NCBI GenBank assembly: GCA_041397765.1 | Contig: JAWKWA010000030.1 | Span: 1-34,311, forward strand | Reading direction: 5' to 3' | Length of the DNA stretch: 34,311 nucleotides | Source: JAWKWA01 sp041397765 | GTDB lineage: Bacteria > Pseudomonadota > Alphaproteobacteria > Rhizobiales > Hyphomicrobiaceae | Shown here: positions 16,077 to 23,464 of the stretch, one piece after another | How the letters are laid out: each line of letters starts with the position of its first letter | Position numbering within the stretch: position 1 is the first letter of the stretch | Notes under the pieces: generated by a model | The model's database searches: none | What the model saw: only the letters and a program-made list of their open reading frames with translations | Told to the model about the DNA's origin: nothing | Program-made: the position numbers and the translations under genes

Positions 16077-17165
16077 TCAGCCGGCGAGATAGGCCATCGA
16101 GCGCATCTCGTGCAGGCGCGAGGCGGTACGCTCGAAGAGATGGGCGCCGTCGCCGCGCGGATAGAGCGCGTCCGGCTCCGCATCGGCCGAGAGGATGAGC
16201 CGGACATGGTGGTCGTAGAGGGCGTCGATCAGCGTGACGAAGCGGCGCGCCTCGTTGCGGCGCTCGGGGCCGAGCACCGGCACGCCCTCCAGGATCACCG
16301 TCTGGTAGGTGCGGGCGATGGCGAGATAGTCGTTGGCGCCGAGCGGGCGGGCGCACAGCTCCTCGAAAGTGAACCAGGCGGTGCCGAGATGGGCCTCGCG
16401 CACCTCGAGCAGCCGGCCGCGGACGTCGATCTCCTGGCGCTCGCCCTCGGCAACGCCGGTCATCAGCGCGAAGGTCTCGCGCAAATGGGCGCGGGCGACC
16501 GCATCGGCGGGCGTGAAGTAGAGCCTCTGGCCGGCGAGCTTCTCGAGCCGGTAATCGTGGCCGCTGTCGAGCTGGAGCACCTCCATGCGGTCCTCGATGA
16601 GGTCGATGAAGGGTATCAGCCGGTCGCGGTTGAGGCCGTCGCGGTAGAGATCGCGGGGGCGGGCATTGGAGGTCGCGACCACGACGACGCCTTCCTCGAA
16701 CAGCGCCTGGAACAGCCGGCCGATGATGTGCACGTCGGCGATGTCGGTGATCTGCAACTCGTCGAAGCAGATGAGGCGGGCGCGACTTGCGATCTCGCGG
16801 GCGGCGGGGGCGACCGGATCGCCGGCCTCGCGGGCACGCGCGGCGCCGATCAATTCGTGCGCCTCGGCCATGAACTCGTGGAAGTGGAGGCGGCGCTTCG
16901 GGCGGAAGTCGACGGTCGCGAAGAAGAGATCCATCAGCATGGTCTTGCCGCGACCGACCGCGCCGAACATGTAGAGGCCCTCGGGCACGCGGCCGCGCTT
17001 CCTCGTGAAGAAGGAGAAGATGTCGGTCGTCGAGGGCGGGCGGTAGGCGGAGAGGCGGTTGGCGAGAAGCTGAAGCTTCTCGACAGCGAGCGCCTGGGCC
17101 GGATCGGGCGCGATCTCGCCGGCCGCCAGCATGGCGCGATAGCGCTCCTGTAGTGCCTGCACCAT
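16077..17165 (-). CDS. zapE: ZapE/AFG1-family ATPase
   Basis: ZapE (AFG1-like) is a P-loop ATPase linked to cell division in Escherichia coli and to mitochondrial protein quality control in eukaryotes. The 362-residue product has Walker A GAVGRGKT at about residues 68-75, HFHEFMAEAHE, Walker B LICFDELQITD at about 131-141, the sensor segment VVATSNARPRDLYRDGLNR, and a C-terminal DALYDHHVRLILSADA segment, all characteristic. The ATG at 17165 was chosen because the family N-terminus (MVQALQERYRAML) begins there; the frame is open 44 residues further upstream. It sits upstream of mdh on the same strand, an arrangement common in Hyphomicrobiales. It is divergent from the GNAT gene at 17495. Confidence 0.93.
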   Translation of the reverse strand: MVQALQERYRAMLAAGEIAPDPAQALAVEKLQLLANRLSAYRPPSTTDIFSFFTRKRGRVPEGLYMFGAVGRGKTMLMDLFFATVDFRPKRRLHFHEFMAEAHELIGAARAREAGDPVAPAAREIASRARLICFDELQITDIADVHIIGRLFQALFEEGVVVVATSNARPRDLYRDGLNRDRLIPFIDLIEDRMEVLQLDSGHDYRLEKLAGQRLYFTPADAVARAHLRETFALMTGVAEGERQEIDVRGRLLEVREAHLGTAWFTFEELCARPLGANDYLAIARTYQTVILEGVPVLGPERRNEARRFVTLIDALYDHHVRLILSADAEPDALYPRGDGAHLFERTASRLHEMRSMAYLAG

Positions 17166-17494
17166 CGCTGCCCTCGCCCCTCGCCTGTGCCGGACGGCCC
17201 GTGTCAGCCCCCAGACGCCCGACGGTCTTCGCGCCGGGCCGAAGCGGTCGATCGAGAGCACTCGTTGCCCGCCGCCTTCGCCCTGCGGTCGGGCCACAGG
17301 GGCGTCGCTCCGCTAATCTGTCGCAGCCCCGCGGTCAAGCTTCGGGCAACCTTGCCGCGTCATCATGCTGCCATGCACAATGCGGATTGTGCACCGCAAA
17401 GTGCGCTGCCATCATACGGACTTGCCGGCACCGGCCGATTCCCTGGCCGAGGCCGGCGACCGATAGGCAGACCGGGTTGGAGAGGGGGCAGGCG
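17166..17494. other. Divergent intergenic region between zapE and a GNAT gene
   Basis: This 329-bp region must hold the start signals for both directions. The only distinct element is the perfect palindrome at 17374-17393. No further gene is supported. Confidence 0.6.
17374..17393. promoter_or_regulatory. Perfect 8-4-8 palindrome, possible operator
   Basis: TGCACAAT-GCGG-ATTGTGCA is an exact inverted repeat in the zapE/GNAT divergent region, 101 bp upstream of the GNAT start at 17495. Its AT content stands out from the surroundings. It has the size of a dimeric repressor site. No regulator gene adjoins it. Confidence 0.45.
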
Positions 17495-18067
17495 ATGAGC
17501 CATTCGACCATCTCGGGAGGAAAGATCAGACGTCTCAGAGCCCGGGAAACGGGCCTGCTTGCCGACCATCTGCTGCGGCTCGACCGCGAGAGCCGGCGCA
17601 TGCGTTTCGGCCATGCCGTCGCCGACGCCTTCATCGCGCAATATGCCGGCCTCACCGACATGGTGGAGAGCGTCGTCTTCGGTTATTTCGAGGGGGACGA
17701 GATGCGGGCGGCGGCCGAACTGCGCAAGCTCGGGCAGACCTGGGGGCACGAGGCGGAGGCCGCCTTCTCGGTGGAGAAGGCCTATCAGGATCTGGGCATC
17801 GGCACGGAGCTGATGGGGCGGATCATCCGCGCGGCGCGCAATCGCGGCGTGCACGAGCTCTATATGAGCTGCCTGACCGAAAACCGGAAGATGCAGCGCA
17901 TCGCCGCCAAGTTCGAGGCGGAGCTGCGTTTCGAGCGTGGCGACGCGATCGGCCTCATCGTGCCCGACTGGCCGAGCTATGCCTCGCTGATGGCCGAGAG
18001 CCTGGAGGATGCCGAGAGCTATCTGATGGCGGTGCTCGACCTGCAGCGGGCGCTGGTCAGGGGTTAG
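17495..18067 (+). CDS. GNAT-family N-acetyltransferase
   Basis: The 190-residue product has a GNAT fold. Its acetyl-CoA-binding motif A is VEKAYQDLGIGTELMGRII, with Q-x-x-G-x-G-T at about residues 100-105, followed by a helix and the beta segment ELYMSCLTENRKMQRIAAKF. The N-terminal IRRLRARETGLLADHLLRLDRESRRMRFG is typical of a subgroup of alphaproteobacterial GNAT proteins. The ATG at 17495 has GAGAGGGGGCAGG upstream; the frame runs open for 114 codons before it, but those are non-coding in character. The acceptor substrate is unknown. A second GNAT gene follows 64 bp downstream on the same strand and may be co-transcribed. Confidence 0.85.
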   Translation: MSHSTISGGKIRRLRARETGLLADHLLRLDRESRRMRFGHAVADAFIAQYAGLTDMVESVVFGYFEGDEMRAAAELRKLGQTWGHEAEAAFSVEKAYQDLGIGTELMGRIIRAARNRGVHELYMSCLTENRKMQRIAAKFEAELRFERGDAIGLIVPDWPSYASLMAESLEDAESYLMAVLDLQRALVRG

Positions 18068-18131
18068 GCGGGGCGTGCGGCGCCAGCCGGCCGGCTGGAC
18101 TCTCCGGCTCGCGCGGGATAGGCGGTTGCGA

Positions 18132-18620
18132 ATGACCCACCACATCTCGATCCGCGACTATGCCCCGAGCGACGAGGCGGCCCTCATCGGCCTCGTGCTC
18201 GCCTTGCAGGCGATCGAGGGGCAGTGGAGCGATCTCGTCCGCCCGGCCGGCGATATGGGGCCGTGGTATGTCGCCGATCTCCTCGCCCAGTGCGCCAAGG
18301 ACGAGGGCTCGATCCTGATCGCCGAGCGCGAGGGCGAGGTGGTGGGCTATGCGGTCGTCTATGTCGGCCTCTTCGTCACCGGCGACCGCGACGAGATCGA
18401 CCATCGCTATGCCAGGATCGGCGATCTTTGCGTCAAGGACGGCTGCCGTGGGGCGGGCGTCGGCCAGGCTCTCATCGCGGCATGCGAGGCGAGGACCCGG
18501 GCGGCCGGGGTCAAGCTGCTGACGATCCGGCACGATCCGAAGAACACCCGGCCGGCAGGGCTCTACCAGCGCCTCGGCTTCGAGCCGGTCCAGATCGTGC
18601 GCGAGAAGCGGCTCGATTGA
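18132..18620 (+). CDS. GNAT-family N-acetyltransferase
   Basis: The 163-residue product begins MTHHISIRDYAPSDEAALIGL, a usual GNAT start. Motif A lies in RIGDLCVKDGCRGAGVGQALIAACEARTRAAG, with R-G-A-G-V-G-Q, and motif B in LLTIRHDPKNTRPAGLYQRLGFEPV, the conserved aromatic-Leu-Gly-Phe end. The ATG at 18132 was chosen by homology; 19 open codons precede it. The acceptor substrate cannot be inferred. It converges with the isomerase-like gene, with 24 bp between stops. Confidence 0.88.
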   Translation: MTHHISIRDYAPSDEAALIGLVLALQAIEGQWSDLVRPAGDMGPWYVADLLAQCAKDEGSILIAEREGEVVGYAVVYVGLFVTGDRDEIDHRYARIGDLCVKDGCRGAGVGQALIAACEARTRAAGVKLLTIRHDPKNTRPAGLYQRLGFEPVQIVREKRLD

Positions 18621-18644
18621 GCGGGCGGCAAGGGCTCGTGCGGC

Positions 18645-19262
18645 TCAGCCGGCTGCGGTAGTCGCCGCCGCCCTCGTCAGGGCGTGCTCGAGCAGTATCA
18701 GCCGGTCATTACCCCAGAACAGACGGTCGCCGAGCACGAAGGACGGCACGCCGAACACACCCTTCGCCACGGCCTCGTCGAGCACGTCGCGCTCGCGCCG
18801 GGCGGCGTCCTGGCCGGCGAGCGCGCTCGTGAACTCCTCGCGGTCGATACCGGCATCGGCCGCGAGCCCGGCCAGATCGTGCTCCTCGATGGCGCGGCCC
18901 TCGATGAAGATCGCCTGGAAGATACGGGCACAATAGGGGACGAGCCGGCCGCAGACTGCGGCCGCATGGCAGGCGCGCACGATATAGGGCGGGTCCCTGC
19001 GGAAATTTACGGGCTCGACGAACGGCACGCCATAATAGTCCGCCCAGCACCTGGCGTCATATTCGCGGTAGGACCAGGCATACTGGCCCGACGGCAGGCG
19101 CTCCGAGCGGAACGGGTTGGAGCCGTTGCGCTCGAGAATGGCGTGGTTGTTGAGTGGTTTCCAGACGAATGTGCAGCCGGTCCGCCGGGCGATCCGGTCG
19201 AGCTGGGTCGAGGCGAGATAGGAATAGCGGCTCGGCAGCGAGAGGTAGAAATCGACCTGCAT
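18645..19262 (-). CDS. 2-hydroxychromene-2-carboxylate isomerase-like protein (DsbA/kappa-GST fold)
   Basis: The family interconverts 2-hydroxychromene-2-carboxylate and its trans-o-hydroxybenzylidenepyruvate in aromatic degradation, using glutathione; many members have unknown substrates. The 205-residue product starts MQVDFYLSLPSRYSYLA, where the DsbA CxxC is replaced by a Ser-containing loop as in HCCA isomerases and kappa GSTs. It also has FVWKPLNNHAI for the family's W-K-P segment and a C-terminal GVFGVPSFVLGDRLFWGNDRL with the cis-Pro loop (GVPSF). The ATG at 19262 was chosen by homology. No aromatic-degradation genes are nearby, so the assigned reaction is uncertain even though the family is clear. 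Confidence 0.88.
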   Translation of the reverse strand: MQVDFYLSLPSRYSYLASTQLDRIARRTGCTFVWKPLNNHAILERNGSNPFRSERLPSGQYAWSYREYDARCWADYYGVPFVEPVNFRRDPPYIVRACHAAAVCGRLVPYCARIFQAIFIEGRAIEEHDLAGLAADAGIDREEFTSALAGQDAARRERDVLDEAVAKGVFGVPSFVLGDRLFWGNDRLILLEHALTRAAATTAAG

Positions 19263-19480
19263 GGCGGGGGCCCTTGAGGATTGGATGCGCCGGCGTCTTG
19301 GTCGGGTCTGGCTATCAACCAGTTTCCGCCGCCGGCCGCCAGCGTGCTTATTCGCGATCCCCGGCCGTCGGCAACGTCGCGGCGGGGGAGCCATTCCATC
19401 CTTCGGCCGTTCCACCTATCTATGCGGGGGGCGGGGCGAGGGGCGCGTCCGCGGCCACCGGTCGGCAGTCAGGCAGGGCG

Positions 19481-20611
19481 ATGAACGATAGGGTTTCGAT
19501 GAGCGCGGGCGGCGGCGATCGCTACGCCAAGGCGGCCATCAGGGCAAAGGCGGCCGCGACCATCGCGTCGCGTCTCACTTTCGAGGCGGTCGAGCGCTGG
19601 TACGAGGACAAGTATGCGCTGTCGGGCGTCTCGCTCGACATCGCGCCCTCCGAGGTGGTCTGTCTGCTCGGACCATCGGGCTGCGGAAAGACGACGTTGC
19701 TGAGGATCGCCGCCGGCATCGAGAAACCGTCGCGGGGCCGCGTGCTGCTCGATGGGCTGGAGGTCGCCGGGCCGGAGCGCTTCGTCCTGCCCGAGAAGCG
19801 CAATGTCGGGCTGATGTTCCAGGATTTCGCGCTCTTTCCCCACCTCACCATCCTGCAGAACGTCGCCTTCGGGCTGAAGTCGCTGGAGCGCAGCGAGGCC
19901 AAGCGCGTGGCGATGGGGCTGCTCGCGCGGGTCGGGCTCGAGCGCTATGCGCGCGACTATCCGCACATCCTGTCGGGAGGCGAGCAGCAGCGGGTGGCGC
20001 TCGCCCGGGCCATCGCACCGCGTCCGGGCGTGCTCCTGATGGACGAGCCGTTCTCGGGCCTCGACGTGGCGCTGCGTCATGCCATGCAGGAGGAGATGCT
20101 GGCGATCCTGCGCGAGACGCGGGCGACCGCCGTCATCGTCACGCACGATCCCGACGAGGCGATGCGCATGGCCGACCGCATCGCGGTGATGCGTCGGGGC
20201 CGGGTGATCCGCGAGGGGGCGGGGCCGCAGCTCTATCGCGATCCGGGGCACCTCTATGTGGCGCGGCTCTTCTCGGAGCTCAACGAGCTGTCGGGGCGCG
20301 TGCTCGGCGGCGCTGTCGAGATGCCGTTCGGCCGGATCGCCGCGCCGGGGCTGGAGGAGGGCGCGGCCGTGGTGGTGGCGCTGCGCCAGCAGGATGTCAC
20401 CGTCGCCCCGGTTGGGACGGGGCGGGCCGGACGGGTGGTCGCCACGCGCTTCCTCGGCGATGCGGCGATCCTCGACCTCGCGGTGGAGGGGTTCGAGGAG
20501 ACATTGCGGGCGCGCATCCGTGGATCGGAGGCGCCGGCGCGGGGGGAGGATGTCGGACTTCTCATGGATCCGGCCGATGCGATGGTGTTCGCCGAGACGC
20601 GGCCGGAATGA
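19481..20611 (+). CDS. ABC transporter ATP-binding protein, FbpC/PotA-like, without a permease nearby
   Basis: The 376-residue product is an importer-type ATPase. Walker A is GPSGCGKT (about residues 64-71), the Q-loop VGLMFQDFALFPHLT, the signature LSGGEQQRVALARA (about 164-177), Walker B VLLMDEPFSGLD (about 184-195), and the H-loop His in IVTHDPDEAMRMADRI. A C-terminal TOBE-type regulatory domain of about 130 residues follows. The pattern is closest to iron(III), thiamine or polyamine importers (FbpC, PotA). No permease or binding-protein gene is in the window, so the substrate is open. The ATG at 19481 was chosen; an ATG at 19499 is the alternative. The first 30 or so residues before LTFEAVERWY are unusual for the family. 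Confidence 0.88.
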   Translation: MNDRVSMSAGGGDRYAKAAIRAKAAATIASRLTFEAVERWYEDKYALSGVSLDIAPSEVVCLLGPSGCGKTTLLRIAAGIEKPSRGRVLLDGLEVAGPERFVLPEKRNVGLMFQDFALFPHLTILQNVAFGLKSLERSEAKRVAMGLLARVGLERYARDYPHILSGGEQQRVALARAIAPRPGVLLMDEPFSGLDVALRHAMQEEMLAILRETRATAVIVTHDPDEAMRMADRIAVMRRGRVIREGAGPQLYRDPGHLYVARLFSELNELSGRVLGGAVEMPFGRIAAPGLEEGAAVVVALRQQDVTVAPVGTGRAGRVVATRFLGDAAILDLAVEGFEETLRARIRGSEAPARGEDVGLLMDPADAMVFAETRPE

Positions 20612-20680
20612 GGGGTGGATGCAACCCGAATCGGCCGCCGGCTCAGCCGCTGCGGCCGGGCTTGGGGATGCGTGCGATCC

Positions 20681-20708
20681 TTGCGGCAGTGGTGCCTTTC
20701 TGCAATAG
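20681..20708 (+). promoter_or_regulatory. Weak candidate promoter for tatA
   Basis: TTGCGG at 20681-20686 (preceded by C) and CAATAG at 20703-20708 are 16 bp apart in the 284-bp gap before tatA. The predicted leader would be about 180 bases. Matches are poor and this is only a pointer. Confidence 0.2.
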
Positions 20709-20895
20709 TGCCAGCCGATTGCATGGGATGAGAACGAACGGCCCGCCGGCCAGTCGGCGCGGTGTCGCGCTTTCGCCGGCTTCCTCGTGAAGATGCTCCC
20801 GAGGAGGGCTCGTCCGAGCGGCCGGCCGGGCGCACGAGTGCTCCCTTGCGGGTGAGGCCGGGTCCTGTGCGGACGAGGTGTAGGAGAGTTTTTCG

Positions 20896-21123
20896 ATGGG
20901 TATGACCAGCATCTGGCATTGGCTCATTCTTCTGGTGATCGTCGTGCTGCTGTTCGGGCGCGGCAAAATCTCCGAGGTGATGGGCGATGTCGCCAAGGGT
21001 GTGAAGAGCTTCAAGAAGGGTCTGGCGGACGACGACGACACCGCCCAGGCCGCCAAGACGCTCGAGCACGAGGCCTCGCGGACGGCGGGCACGGCCGAGG
21101 CGGCCCGCAGCGAGAAGTCCTGA
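20896..21123 (+). CDS. tatA: Sec-independent (Tat) translocase subunit TatA
   Basis: TatA forms the oligomeric part of the twin-arginine translocase that moves folded proteins across the inner membrane. The 75-residue product has a short N-terminal membrane helix (TSIWHWLILLVIVVLLFG), the FGRGKISEVMGDVAKGVKSFKKG hinge and amphipathic helix, and a charged, flexible tail. The ATG at 20896 is preceded by GTAGGAGAG. tatB follows in the same direction but only after 362 bp, an unusually large gap for this operon. Confidence 0.96.
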   Translation: MGMTSIWHWLILLVIVVLLFGRGKISEVMGDVAKGVKSFKKGLADDDDTAQAAKTLEHEASRTAGTAEAARSEKS

Positions 21124-21485
21124 GACGCCTCCCGGCGCGGCCAGCCCTGGCCGCCGGCCGGTTGGTCGCGGAACCGTTGGGAGCGCCGGGCGGCCAAGCG
21201 TCCGGCGCTGCCGCGTGAGGGTGGTGCGGGCCGAGCGCCCGCAGCCCCCCGGGGAGCCGCAGACTTCGGCCCGCCGCTCGCCTATCGGGACCTTGTCCTT
21301 GTCAGGTGGTCCGAGGGGCGCGAGGGGCCGGACGGCGCGGCGACCTCGCGAGGGGCGTGTCATGGGCCGGGCGGCTCGATCGGCCCGGGACTTGCGTGTA
21401 CCGGCACTCGTTGAAAGCGCCTCCGTCGGCGGCCGCGTTCCAGAGCCGTCGCGACTGATCCAGTTCCTTACAAGGCGAAACCGCA
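21124..21485. other. Large gap between tatA and tatB
   Basis: tatA and tatB are usually a few to a few tens of bases apart. The 362 bp here contain no convincing gene; an open frame on the plus strand from 21215 is Arg-rich, overlaps tatB and has no domain. The region could contain a terminator and a separate tatBC promoter, but I see no clear -35/-10 pair or hairpin with a T-run. Confidence 0.55.
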
Positions 21486-22112
21486 ATGTTCGACATCGGC
21501 TGGAGCGAGCTGCTCATCATCGGCGTGGTGGCGATCATCTTCGTCGGCCCCAAGGAGCTTCCCGCACTCCTCAGAACGATCGGACGCTATGCCGGGCAGA
21601 TGCAACGCATGGCGCGCGAGTTTCGCGGCCAGTTCGACCAGGCGCTGCGCGAGGCCGAACTGGCGGATATCCGCGACAGCGTGAAGAAGGAGCTGAAGGA
21701 GATCGAGAAATCGGGAAGCTCGACGCTGAGCTCGACCGAGAAGGCGATCAACGACAGCTTCAAGGTGGCGAGCCCTGCCGTTTCGTCCCCGCCAAAGACG
21801 GTGTCGGACCGGGTGGTGGTGCCCGGAGCAGGTGAAGCGGGTTCCACGACGGGGGACGCGGCGAGGGGAGGTGAGACGGCGGGCGCCGCCAGCGCGGGCC
21901 AGCCGGTGAGCCTCGTCGCGCGCGCGGCGGCGGCGGCGAGCGCATCGGCGGCCGCGGCATCCGAGCCCTCGGCGGTCCATGGCGCAGAGGCGGGCGCAGC
22001 GCCGGCGAAAGGCGAGATGGCGGGCGCTGAGCGCAAGGGCTCGGTTGCCCAGCGGGCGGCCGAGGCCTGGAAGAAGGCGTCGGGTGACGAGAACGGGGCG
22101 GGGGAAGCGTGA
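21486..22112 (+). CDS. tatB: Tat translocase subunit TatB
   Basis: TatB forms the substrate-receptor complex with TatC. The 208-residue product starts MFDIGWSELLIIGVVAIIFVG, with the membrane helix, and continues PKELPALLRTIGRYAGQMQRMAREFRGQF, the conserved hinge and amphipathic helix. The long C-terminal half from about residue 90 is Ala/Gly/Ser-rich and probably disordered. The ATG at 21486 has AAGGCG upstream. Its TGA stop (22110-22112) overlaps the GTG start of tatC (22109-22111), indicating translational coupling. Confidence 0.95.
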   Translation: MFDIGWSELLIIGVVAIIFVGPKELPALLRTIGRYAGQMQRMAREFRGQFDQALREAELADIRDSVKKELKEIEKSGSSTLSSTEKAINDSFKVASPAVSSPPKTVSDRVVVPGAGEAGSTTGDAARGGETAGAASAGQPVSLVARAAAAASASAAAASEPSAVHGAEAGAAPAKGEMAGAERKGSVAQRAAEAWKKASGDENGAGEA

Positions 22113-22987
22113 ACGACGTCGTGAAGCACACCGGGAACGGCGAGGACGAGATCGAGGCCTCCCGGGCGCCGCTCATCGAGCACCTGATCGAGCTGCGGCA
22201 GCGCCTCGTCTGGGCGTGCCTCGCGATCTTCCTGTGCTTCATCCTGTGCTTCGCCTTCTCGCGCAACATCTACAACATCCTGTTGTGGCCCTACCAGCAG
22301 GCGGCGAGCAAGAGCACGCTGTTCGACATGATCTACAACTTGATCACCTGGCAGTCGCCGCCACCGGCGGCCGGCAAGCCGATCGAGATGATCTATACGG
22401 CGCCGCAGGAATTCTTCTTCACCGAACTGAAGCTGGCGCTGTTCGGGGCGGTGTTCCTGGCCTTCCCGGTCATCGCCTCGCAGATCTACATGTTCGTCGC
22501 GCCGGGTCTCTACAAGAACGAGAAGAAGGCCTTCCTGCCCTATCTGGTGGCGACGCCGCTGCTGTTCCTGCTCGGGGCGATGGTGGTCTATTTCGTGGTG
22601 ATGCCGCTGGCGATGAAGTTCTTCCTGTCGATGGAGCAGGCGGGCAACGCCGACCAGGTGCAGATCCAGCTCACTGCCAAGGTCAGCGAGTATCTCGGCC
22701 TCATCATGACGCTGATCCTTGGCTTCGGCGTCATCTTCCAGCTCCCGGTCATCCTGACGCTGCTCGGGCGGACCGGTGTCGTGACGGCCGACGGGCTGAG
22801 GACCAAGCGAAAATATGCGATCGTCGGCATCTTCGCGGTCGCGGCAGTGCTGACGCCGCCCGACCCGATAAGCCAGATCGGCATGGCGTTGCCGACCATC
22901 CTGCTCTACGAGGCCTCGATTCTCGCCGTCGCCATGGTCGAGCGGCGACGCAAGGAGGAGGAGGAGGCGGCGGCCGATCGATCCTGA
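22109..22987 (+). CDS. tatC: Tat translocase subunit TatC
   Basis: TatC recognises the twin-arginine signal peptide. The 292-residue product has the conserved cytoplasmic start APLIEHLIELRQRLVW, six predicted membrane helices, the periplasmic segment YTAPQEFFFTELKLALFG with the functionally important F/P-Q-E-F region, YEKKAFLPY-like NEKKAFLPYL after helix 2, and LTPPDPISQIGMALPTILLYEASI at the end. The GTG start at 22109 overlaps the tatB stop. After the last helix there is a charged tail with a run of Glu. In alphaproteobacteria tatC is commonly followed by serS and surE, as here. Confidence 0.96.
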   Translation: MNDVVKHTGNGEDEIEASRAPLIEHLIELRQRLVWACLAIFLCFILCFAFSRNIYNILLWPYQQAASKSTLFDMIYNLITWQSPPPAAGKPIEMIYTAPQEFFFTELKLALFGAVFLAFPVIASQIYMFVAPGLYKNEKKAFLPYLVATPLLFLLGAMVVYFVVMPLAMKFFLSMEQAGNADQVQIQLTAKVSEYLGLIMTLILGFGVIFQLPVILTLLGRTGVVTADGLRTKRKYAIVGIFAVAAVLTPPDPISQIGMALPTILLYEASILAVAMVERRRKEEEEAAADRS

Positions 22988-23464
22988 GTGCGAGCGTGCC
23001 CGCCGCTCTGCGGGCGCGACCGTTGCTCGCATTCTCTCTGGCTCGCATTCTCCCTGGCTGGCCTGCGTCCCGACTGGACTTGGCCCCGACTGGACGTGGC
23101 CCCGACTGGACATCGCCCCGACTGGCCAACGCCCTGACAGGTCCTGGGGACGCGCCCTCCGGCGAGCGGCGGCAACCGGCCGCAACGCCGCTTTCCCTTT
23201 TCGTCGCGGCGCGGCGGCTGGACCCTCCCCGGCGTTCGGCCTATAGGCTCTTGTCGAGAGACCGGCGGGGCGGGTCGCTTCCGAAGTCGGGCGGCACGGT
23301 CGGACGCCGGGACGCATCCGCCTCTCGAGACATGCGCCTTGGTTGGCGCCGCCCGTCCGTCCCCAGCCTGTCTCGCCTGACAAGCCCGAGGGCCGGCCGG
23401 CGCCGGTCCGACGCTGCGAACATGCCTTCTTCAGGGCAGCCGCCCGACCTATCCGAGGTCTTCC
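22988..23464. other. Gap between tatC and serS with a 16-bp tandem repeat
   Basis: No gene is supported. The 16-bp repeat array at 23025-23146 is listed separately. A small hairpin GCCCGC-CGCTCT-GCGGGC lies just after the tatC stop without a following T-run. The rest, 23147-23464, shows nothing I can name, although it must contain the serS start signals. Confidence 0.6.
23025..23146. repeat. Short tandem repeats with a 16-bp period
   Basis: Two copies of GCTCGCATTCTCYCTG (23025-23040, 23041-23056) are followed by a 10-bp joint. Then come about five units on the pattern GCCCCGACTGGACNTN starting at 23067, 23083, 23099, 23115 and 23131, the last two degraded. Both arrays have the same 16-bp period. 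This looks like a variable-number tandem repeat between tatC and serS. It lacks the longer unique spacers of a CRISPR array. Confidence 0.85.

Noticed and set aside
23025..23146. CRISPR array
   Set aside because: The repeats are only 16 bp, directly adjacent with no unique spacers, and no cas genes are present.
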